Shown: in pieces, positions 1-5,500 of the stretch
Layout of the letters: each line of letters opens with the position of its first letter
Position numbering within the stretch: the first letter of the stretch is position 1
From: JAZQHR01 sp045540695
Lineage (GTDB): Bacteria > Bacillota > Clostridia > UMGS1810
Direction: 5' to 3'
Assembly: GCA_045540695.1 (NCBI GenBank)
Contig: JAZQHR010000005.1
Location: 1 to 9,806 of the forward strand
Length of the DNA: 9,806 nucleotides
Translations under genes and position numbers: made by a program
Notes under the pieces: generated by a model
Told to the model about the DNA's origin: nothing
Databases searched by the model: none
What the model saw: only the letters and a program-made list of their open reading frames with translations

Positions 1-3
1 GTC

Positions 4-69
4 CTCCGATTGTATTATTTTGTTGTAACTGGGCAGGTCACAACTTTATTTTATACAATCGGAGTTTTT
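4..69 (+). terminator. Long stem-loop followed by T5, terminator-like
   Basis: Bases 4-15 (CTCCGATTGTAT) and 53-64 (ATACAATCGGAG) are perfect 12-bp inverted repeats. Inside them is a second stem, GTTGT (22-26) with ACAAC (40-44), extended by two pairs after one mismatch. Five Ts follow at 65-69, so on the plus strand this reads as an intrinsic terminator or as the 3' end of a small structured RNA entering from beyond the left edge. It is longer and more elaborate than an ordinary terminator, and with only three bases before it the upstream gene cannot be seen. Confidence 0.5.
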
Positions 70-102
70 ATGTCTACTACTCACCGGCAATAGCCTCTAC
101 TG

Positions 103-130
103 AACCACGCGACTATCGCGTGGTTTTCTT
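103..130 (+). terminator. Rho-independent terminator (plus strand)
   Basis: AACCACGCG (103-111) pairs with CGCGTGGTT (117-125) around a five-base loop. The second arm runs into TTTTCTTT, which is a GC-rich stem with a T tract. It can only serve plus-strand transcription coming from the left of the window. No gene in the window reads into it, so it presumably ends an upstream transcript or small RNA. Confidence 0.7.
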
Positions 131-136
131 TAAACA

Positions 137-168
137 AAAAATACGGAGTATTCATACTCCGTATTTTT
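137..168. terminator. Bidirectional terminator at the 3' end of the GRE operon
   Basis: AAAAATACGGAGTAT (137-151) and ATACTCCGTATTTTT (154-168) form a near-perfect palindrome with an A tract on one side and a T tract on the other. On the minus strand it lies 8 bases after the stop codon of the PTE remnant (176), where the operon transcript would be expected to end. On the plus strand it backs up the hairpin at 103-125. Confidence 0.75.
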
Positions 169-175
169 ATTGCGT

Positions 176-331
176 TTATTTACATTTAAGCATATTCATA
201 GGACTATCCTTCATAATTCTTTTGCCAAGCTCATCGAGTAGTTTTGGCAAGATATAATCAAAGCAGTAATTAAACCTCGGTGCATTACTTATTTAGGGCT
301 TTTCATTAAATCCATTGAAAAACAGCGCGTC
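176..331 (-). pseudogene. Decayed second phosphotriesterase-family gene (C-terminal remnant)
   Basis: Reading the minus strand from 331 gives DALFFNGFNEKP, a TAA stop (295-293), then ISNAPRFNYCFDYILPKL and onwards to MLKCK and a TAA at 178-176. This aligns without gaps to the last 50 or so residues of the intact PTE gene at 1992-2906, whose matching pieces are DELFFNGF, NTRFDY, YILPRL and MLKC. By hand count 26 of 51 positions are identical. The Asp matching the metal ligand D252 of the intact protein is kept. The in-frame stop falls where the intact protein has Cys264. The first four-fifths of the gene is gone; the remaining 5' edge joins directly to an SDR remnant. About 50% identity means this was a diverged paralogue before it died, not a fresh duplication. 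No function is expected. Confidence 0.8.
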
Positions 332-413
332 CATTTGATAATTGCTGATTTTGCTGCGCCGTATCTGCCGATAACCTTCATACAAGCACGTTTTTGCATC
401 TTAATTTCATCAT
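327..413 (-). pseudogene. Decayed second short-chain dehydrogenase gene (two fused scraps)
   Basis: Just 4-7 bases after the activase stop (418), an ATG (410, or 413) opens MKLRCKNVLV. This matches the start MKLRNNKILV of the intact SDR (1238-1990). A stop follows at 380-378. In another frame (375-327) comes VIGRYGAAKSAIIKWTR, matching IIGSYGASKESIIKWTR of the intact SDR and including the catalytic Tyr and Lys of the YxxxK motif. About 140 codons have been lost between the scraps, and the second one runs straight into the PTE remnant near 325-331. Of 12 identical codons in the YxxxK segment, 8 differ silently. The copy was therefore under protein-level selection for a long time before it decayed. 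It also supports ATG 1990 as the true start of the intact SDR. Confidence 0.78.
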
Positions 414-417
414 GTTA

Positions 418-1224
418 TCATACCTCAAATAACTTCTTAAACTCTTCCATTTTGTCCTTATCAGGCACGGAAAACACTTCTGCATCCTTGCCTATTGCAC
501 TGTACTTATGCTCACCCATTGCGTGATATGGAAGTAGTTCAACCTTTTCGGGATAACCGTTTTCATCAAAGAATGATTTTATCTTTTTCATTTCGTCTAT
601 GCTGTCATTCACACCCGGAATAACAGGAATCCTTACCCATATATCAACACCTGATTTTAGCAGTTTTTTAAGGTTTTCAAGTATAAGCGTGTTATCCGCG
701 CCAACCCATTTTTTGTGAGCATCGGCATCCATGCACTTTATATCGTACAAGAATAAATCAGTGTATGGCAATATTTTTTCAAAATGCTCCCAAGATACGC
801 ACCCTGCTGTATCAACTGCAGTATGTATGTCGTTTTCTTTGCACATTTTTAGAATTTCGCAAAGAAAATCTATCTGAAGCATACACTCTCCGCCGGAAAA
901 TGTCACACCGCCGTTTGAGGTTTCGTAGTATGCTTTGTCTTTCACCACTTCTTTAAAAACCTCGTCTACCAAATATTCTTTTCCACAAATTTCCTTGGCA
1001 TCATTAAAGCAAATAAAGCTTTTATCATCTACGGTCAAATCCTTACACCTGCCACAACCGGTGCACTTGTTTTTGTAAAACAATATTTCCTTTTTTGAAT
1101 TTTGGCTTTCCGGATTATGACACCATTTGCATTTTAAGTTGCATCCCTTAAAAAACACAGTGGTACGTATGCCTGGTCCGTCTACATACGAATTTCTTTG
1201 TATATCAAATATTGTTGCTTTCAT
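418..1224 (-). CDS. Glycyl radical enzyme activase (radical SAM, PflA-type)
   Basis: This 268-residue radical-SAM protein should install the glycyl radical on the GRE encoded at the head of the same operon, using S-adenosylmethionine and a 4Fe-4S cluster in the cytosol. The GRE-activase signature is clear: an N-terminal YVDGPGIRTTVFFKGC segment with C28-x3-C32-x2-C35 binding the radical-SAM cluster, followed by WCHNPES. Next are a cysteine-containing insert, the SGGE motif (110-113, SAM binding), and the family segments LYDIK (159-163) and IPVIPGVND (199-207). The insert is unusual. Typical activases of non-PFL GREs carry two ferredoxin-like clusters, but here only C54-x2-C57-x2-C60 plus C72 and C80 remain, so probably one cluster binds. 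The gene begins 13 bases after the SDR stop with a strong TAGGAGG site. Cognate pairing with this GRE is inferred from the shared operon; its exact partner class cannot be read from the sequence. Confidence 0.95.
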   Translation of the reverse strand: MKATIFDIQRNSYVDGPGIRTTVFFKGCNLKCKWCHNPESQNSKKEILFYKNKCTGCGRCKDLTVDDKSFICFNDAKEICGKEYLVDEVFKEVVKDKAYYETSNGGVTFSGGECMLQIDFLCEILKMCKENDIHTAVDTAGCVSWEHFEKILPYTDLFLYDIKCMDADAHKKWVGADNTLILENLKKLLKSGVDIWVRIPVIPGVNDSIDEMKKIKSFFDENGYPEKVELLPYHAMGEHKYSAIGKDAEVFSVPDKDKMEEFKKLFEV

Positions 1225-1237
1225 TTATAGCCTCCTA

Positions 1238-1990
1238 TCATATCGCCGCATTATCACCGCCGTCAGCTACTACTGTGTGACCGCAGATAATTTCACCATA
1301 ATCACTCATTAAATAAAATGCAAGCTCTGCAATCTCATCAGGTCGAATAAACCTTTCTATTGCATGACGTTCGTACTTCTGGTCAATTTGGTGTGCGTAT
1401 CTTGCAATCATCGGTGTAAATGTTGCACCTGGTGCAATTCCGTTTATAATAATCCCATTATGTCCATAGCGTTTTCCAAAAGAACGAGTCCACTTAATAA
1501 TCGATTCTTTAGATGCTCCATAGCTACCTATAATATTAGTGTAAGCGGCATTTGAAGCTATATTTAAAATATTTCCCTTTATACCATTTTCCAACATATA
1601 ATCTATTTCATTACGCATCAAAAAGAATGCCGCCTTGAAGTTTATATCGGTCAAGGTGTCCCATTCTTCTTCGGTTATATCCCAAGGCTCATAGCCTCTA
1701 CCCGTATACTGACCTGTTCCAAGAGCAGCAGCATTTACAAATCCATTAAGACCGCCTAAAACATTTGATGCTTCATTAAACAATGAAATATGCTCACTTA
1801 TATTTGTTATATCAAAAGCTTTGTAATATATGTTCTTACTGTTTATTTCTTCTGCTGCAGCTTTTAGCTTTTCTTCATTTCTTCCGGCAATCAATACCTT
1901 TGCACCTGCATCACAAAAACGCTTTGCGATAGCCTTTCCTATACCGCTACCACCGCCAAAAACTAATATTTTATTATTTCTTAATTTCAT
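1238..1990 (-). CDS. Short-chain dehydrogenase/reductase (SDR, classical type)
   Basis: This is a 250-residue NAD(P)(H)-dependent oxidoreductase that probably interconverts an alcohol and a carbonyl on an intermediate of the GRE pathway. The Rossmann fold starts at residue 8 with the glycine-rich loop GGGSGIG (12-18). NAA (86-88), N118, a likely catalytic Ser146, and Y157-x3-K161 (YGASK) follow, then the PG segment (187-188) and a C-terminal GG before the end. The usual Thr of TGxxxGIG is Phe here, a minor change. The longer reading frame starts at a GTG (2005) that lies within the 3' end of the PTE gene. I chose ATG 1990 because GGAGG sits 7 bases before it, it leaves a 1-base gap after the PTE stop, and the dead paralogue at 413 starts the same way. 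SDRs are too versatile for a substrate call. NAD versus NADP is not certain, although the basic AGR at 35-37 may favour NADP. Confidence 0.92.
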   Translation of the reverse strand: MKLRNNKILVFGGGSGIGKAIAKRFCDAGAKVLIAGRNEEKLKAAAEEINSKNIYYKAFDITNISEHISLFNEASNVLGGLNGFVNAAALGTGQYTGRGYEPWDITEEEWDTLTDINFKAAFFLMRNEIDYMLENGIKGNILNIASNAAYTNIIGSYGASKESIIKWTRSFGKRYGHNGIIINGIAPGATFTPMIARYAHQIDQKYERHAIERFIRPDEIAELAFYLMSDYGEIICGHTVVADGGDNAAI

Positions 1991-1991
1991 T

Positions 1992-2906
1992 CTAATCCTC
2001 CACACATTTTAGCATCCTTAATGGATTTTTCTTAATGATTGTATTCGCAATTTTTTCTTCAAGTCGCGGTAATATATATTTAAATACATAGTCAAATCGT
2101 GTATTGTTTTTAATGCACGGATTGGCATCAAAGCCATTAAAAAACAGTTCATCATGGGACAAAATAATCCTGTTTTCAAAGCCCTGTTCACAAAGCTTTT
2201 GGATGACTCTGAGCTTTTTATTTATATACTCCTCACTTGTGTTATTGTACAGTCTGTCAAGACCAATATAGCAGCCACATTTTGCAATTTCCGTTATGTA
2301 ATCAACATCCTCAGTATCGCTCAGGTGACCGACGGTTATACATTCCGGACTGACTCCGCATTTAAGCAGAATGTCCAGTGCATAAAGTCCGTTTTTGTTA
2401 TGTGCATTCGTGTGCAAAACAATCGGCAGTCCCAACTTTTGATGAGCAATTGCTATTGCTTTTAATACTTTCTCATTAAAGGCACTGATTGTTTCGGTTT
2501 CAACTGCTGCTTTTATTATCCCTGCATTGGTTTGTTTGGCATCAGCTACGATACATTCTGCAAGCATTTCTTCGCTCATATTATACAAGACAGGTTCGTC
2601 GGTATAATAAAAGCCTGTTGAACAGACGATATGTACACCGCTTTCTTTTGATACTTTCTTTAGTAAATCAATATCTCGCCCTATATTTACAGGAGTACAG
2701 TCAATAAACAAGTTCAGTCCATAAGTACTCTTAAGTCTACCCAGTTCAGCTATGTTTTTGACGGATAATTCTTCTTTATCAAGGTATTCTTTGCCCGACA
2801 TTTTTAACAGATATTCCGAAAAACAGCAAATATGTTCGTGGGCAAGACAAGCCATTACTTCCGATTCGTTTATTGTTCCTAAAACAGTATTAATGACAAA
2901 ACTCAT
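1992..2906 (-). CDS. Phosphotriesterase-family metal-dependent hydrolase
   Basis: This 304-residue TIM-barrel amidohydrolase belongs to the phosphotriesterase/Php/lactonase branch. All binuclear-metal ligands can be seen: H23 and H25 in AHEHI, K132 (GIIKAAVET, the carbamylated lysine), H165 (VLHTNA), H194 (VGHLSD) and D252 (LSHDE). The family is known for phosphotriesterases, lactonases and related esterases, and natural members are more often lactonases or carboxyl-ester/amide hydrolases. The sequence does not settle which. It starts 11 bases after the CapA-like stop with an AAGGGGA ribosome site, and its stop nearly abuts the SDR start (1-base gap), so translation of the two is probably coupled. 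No signal peptide is present, so it is cytosolic. In this context it may open a lactone, or cleave an ester or amide, before or after the radical step. A diverged dead paralogue lies at 176-331. Confidence 0.93.
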   Translation of the reverse strand: MSFVINTVLGTINESEVMACLAHEHICCFSEYLLKMSGKEYLDKEELSVKNIAELGRLKSTYGLNLFIDCTPVNIGRDIDLLKKVSKESGVHIVCSTGFYYTDEPVLYNMSEEMLAECIVADAKQTNAGIIKAAVETETISAFNEKVLKAIAIAHQKLGLPIVLHTNAHNKNGLYALDILLKCGVSPECITVGHLSDTEDVDYITEIAKCGCYIGLDRLYNNTSEEYINKKLRVIQKLCEQGFENRIILSHDELFFNGFDANPCIKNNTRFDYVFKYILPRLEEKIANTIIKKNPLRMLKCVED

Positions 2907-2917
2907 TTTGATTCCCC

Positions 2918-4066
2918 TTATATCGGCATTTTTGTAAGTTCTACTATTTTTTCAGACCATATTTTTGCCTTTTCTGTTTCATCAGCATATAAAATTCTAA
3001 AAACTTCTTTCATTTGACTGTAATGCGATTCACACAATGCGAGGTCATATGAACTTGATGAATTATAAGTTTTCTCCACGTTTTCTGTATCCAAAGGCAA
3101 TTTCGGAATCCACTTATGATTCCAGCACCAACCCATAAAATATGATGCTAATTCCTGCGGGCTTTGAATTATTCTTGACAACTCATTTAAGTAGTTAATC
3201 ATTTTAACTTTGCTCTCACCGTCAAAAACAGTAATTTTAGTCGCATCAGTATCAAATTTATAAGGAATAACCTCAAGGCTGATGCCATCATCTATATTGA
3301 GTAATGACATATAACCATAATGCCATGAATCAAATTCATCGCGCGGAGTACTGCTTTTAAAAATAAAGTTTCCCATGCTGTATACTATCGGTTTACCTTG
3401 ATATATTTCATATCCTTGCGGGCAATGTGTATGTCCGCCAATAACTGCATCTGCTCCCATGTCACAGACAAGTCGGTATCTGTCTACAGTATCAGGCGAT
3501 GGCAACGGATTAAATTCATTTCCGCCGTGAAACACTACAACCACATAATCAGAAACATTTTTTTCTTCTTTTATTTGCTTCAATATCATTCGTTGATTGT
3601 ATCCTGAAGAGCCGTATGTAGTTTCCGTAGCCATTCCAAACTCATTTTCACACACAGAAATTACAGAAACTTTAACGCCATCTTTACTTAATCTGAATGC
3701 CTTATACGCATCATATATATTACTTCCCGCGCCTGAATGTAATATATTATTATCATCAAGAAGTGTAAGTGTATCAATAACAGCACCCTCGCCATAATCA
3801 CCTATGTGATTGTTAGCAAGCGTTACTGCGTCGGCATTAACCGCTTTAAGAAAACACACATTTGATGGCTCATATATAAGATTCGGACCACTCTTTTTTA
3901 TTGGATGATATTTTTTAACATTGGCAAGCGGACATTCAAGATTTGGTATGCGAAAATCAACCGCATCAAGATACGGCTGAACTTCAGACAATATTGTTCT
4001 TGATTTTTCATACGTTAAAAATTCCTGCCCTCTAAAGCTTATATCACCTGTAAATAATAGTTTCAT
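2918..4066 (-). CDS. CapA-like metallohydrolase, cytosolic
   Basis: This 382-residue protein resembles the CapA/PgsA (poly-gamma-glutamate capsule-type) branch of the calcineurin-like metallophosphoesterase fold. Visible motifs are FTGDIS (5-10, Asp ligand D8), NLECPL (42-47), LANNHIGDYG (83-92), VVFHGGNE (177-184), and GGHTHCPQGYE (210-220) followed by GKPIVYSMGNFIF. Many capsule-linked CapA proteins have a membrane anchor and read HWGxE and GHHPH at the last two sites. Here there is no signal or membrane segment, and those sites are HGGNE and GGHTH. About 110 residues after the core (roughly 270-382) are not recognised. Its start is 3 bases after the M20 stop, and its GAGGAG ribosome site lies in the last codons of that gene. 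Placement among catabolic enzymes suggests an intracellular hydrolase, possibly acting on an amide, a gamma-glutamyl bond or a phosphoester. Capsule synthesis is unlikely. Confidence 0.88.
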   Translation of the reverse strand: MKLLFTGDISFRGQEFLTYEKSRTILSEVQPYLDAVDFRIPNLECPLANVKKYHPIKKSGPNLIYEPSNVCFLKAVNADAVTLANNHIGDYGEGAVIDTLTLLDDNNILHSGAGSNIYDAYKAFRLSKDGVKVSVISVCENEFGMATETTYGSSGYNQRMILKQIKEEKNVSDYVVVVFHGGNEFNPLPSPDTVDRYRLVCDMGADAVIGGHTHCPQGYEIYQGKPIVYSMGNFIFKSSTPRDEFDSWHYGYMSLLNIDDGISLEVIPYKFDTDATKITVFDGESKVKMINYLNELSRIIQSPQELASYFMGWCWNHKWIPKLPLDTENVEKTYNSSSSYDLALCESHYSQMKEVFRILYADETEKAKIWSEKIVELTKMPI

Positions 4067-4069
4067 AAA

Positions 4070-5497
4070 TCAATTCTCCTCATTATCACACGCAAGTATC
4101 ATAAGCATGGTAAGTTCAAGTGCATCAAGCATAGCCTCTGTGTCAATAAATTCATCAGGCTGATGCACTCCGCCATGACCTTCGGGAAGGGTAAATGTTC
4201 TTTCTCTCCATCCTCCCCTACACACATCAAGTCCTGTTTCAATGGCACACGGAAGATACTTTCCGTATGTTCCGCCTGCATTTATATAAGGCACCGCATC
4301 ATACCTTCCTGTAAACTCTTTAAAAGTATCAAGGCAGGCTACAAGCATAGGATTGCGGGCATCTGTAATATACCCTTTGCTTTCTGTAACATACTCGGCA
4401 CTCCAGCCATTATTATTGCACCATACATCTACTGCTTTTTTCAGCATTTCGACATCTTTTTCAATACCAAAACGAACATCAAATGACAGCGATATTTTTC
4501 CGTCGTTCATTTTAATAATTCCGTTTGAACACGTAAGCTTGCCAAAGTTCTTATCCTCACATTCTATTTTGAAAACTTCGCCGTAGTAGTCCGACAAAAG
4601 CTTCGATACCATACTCATTTGGCTTTGGTCGCAAGGTGTAAGCTTATCACACCTGCGCAAAACATCGGCTATGATATAGCCTGCATTGAGTGAGCCTTCG
4701 GGAAGTGCGGCATGCTTCGATATACCCTTTGAAGAAATAATGATTTCATCATTTTCTTTACTTATATGTATTTGGTCTAGGGCATTTAATTTAAGATAAC
4801 TATACAATTCTTCGCTGTATTTAACCTTTGCAGTAGCCTTACCAAGAATAATGTTAAAGCTTTCTCCACCATTAAAATCGGTAATATCGTTAAGCTTTTC
4901 ATTACTTGTCAGCACAAATCGAAAAATGCTTTTACAACCACGATGGAGTGGAAAGCCTGTATCGCACACAAGCGAAAAATCAGGCGGTGTGTGTTTTTTC
5001 ACATAGTTTTGCATATCTTCCATCCCTGACTCTTCATTTGAGCCTGTAAAGCACACAAGGCGGTGCTTAAACGGAATATCAAGTTCCTTTAGCATTTTAG
5101 CGATATATATACCAAACACCACTGCCGCCTTATCGTCCTTTACACCTCTTCCAAACAAAAATCCGTCTTTTAAAAGCGGTGTAAACGGCTCGGTAAATGT
5201 CCAATCGTCTGATACAGGCACAACATCTGCATGTGCAAATATTCCCAAGCTTTTATCGCCTTTGCCGTAGTAAGACAAAAGGTATCCGCCGTTTTCGTCG
5301 AGCTCTGTTTCAAATCCGTTTTCCTCATAAAGCTTTTGTGTGTGCAAAAGAACATCTGCACACGCTCTGCCAAACGGGGCATTTTCCTCTGCCTCTTCTC
5401 TTACAGAAGGAATTTTCACAAGCTCTGTCAAACAACTTATGATTTCGTCCTTATGCATATCTATATAATTATGTATTTTATCTTTATACGTATTCAT
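4070..5497 (-). CDS. M20-family dipeptidase, PepV/Sapep type
   Basis: This 475-residue di-metal peptidase has the length and architecture of PepV-type cytosolic dipeptidases, which release amino acids from dipeptides and some modified amides. The metal site is visible as H89 and D91 (FAHADVVPV), bridging D121 (GRGVKDDK), E155/E156 (GSNEESG, general base and ligand), D179 (VCDTGFPL), and a late His in GHGGVHQPDE (H441 or H445). The lid domain occupies roughly residues 190-390. Translation starts 3 bases after the GRE stop, with AAAGGTG inside the last GRE codons acting as the ribosome site. Being second in a GRE operon suggests a specialised job, for example unmasking an amino acid or removing an N-acyl or aminoacyl group from the pathway substrate. 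General peptide turnover is less likely. The specific substrate is not visible. Confidence 0.93.
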   Translation of the reverse strand: MNTYKDKIHNYIDMHKDEIISCLTELVKIPSVREEAEENAPFGRACADVLLHTQKLYEENGFETELDENGGYLLSYYGKGDKSLGIFAHADVVPVSDDWTFTEPFTPLLKDGFLFGRGVKDDKAAVVFGIYIAKMLKELDIPFKHRLVCFTGSNEESGMEDMQNYVKKHTPPDFSLVCDTGFPLHRGCKSIFRFVLTSNEKLNDITDFNGGESFNIILGKATAKVKYSEELYSYLKLNALDQIHISKENDEIIISSKGISKHAALPEGSLNAGYIIADVLRRCDKLTPCDQSQMSMVSKLLSDYYGEVFKIECEDKNFGKLTCSNGIIKMNDGKISLSFDVRFGIEKDVEMLKKAVDVWCNNNGWSAEYVTESKGYITDARNPMLVACLDTFKEFTGRYDAVPYINAGGTYGKYLPCAIETGLDVCRGGWRERTFTLPEGHGGVHQPDEFIDTEAMLDALELTMLMILACDNEEN

Positions 5498-5500
5498 TTG

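Noticed and set aside
4..64. Terminal inverted repeat of an insertion sequence
   Set aside because: The arms are only 61 bases apart end to end, with a T tract after them and no transposase or second copy in the window; a hairpin or terminator explains it better.
335..526. Plus-strand 63-codon frame over the operon's 3' end
   Set aside because: It is antisense to the SDR fossil and the end of the activase, and is explained by them.
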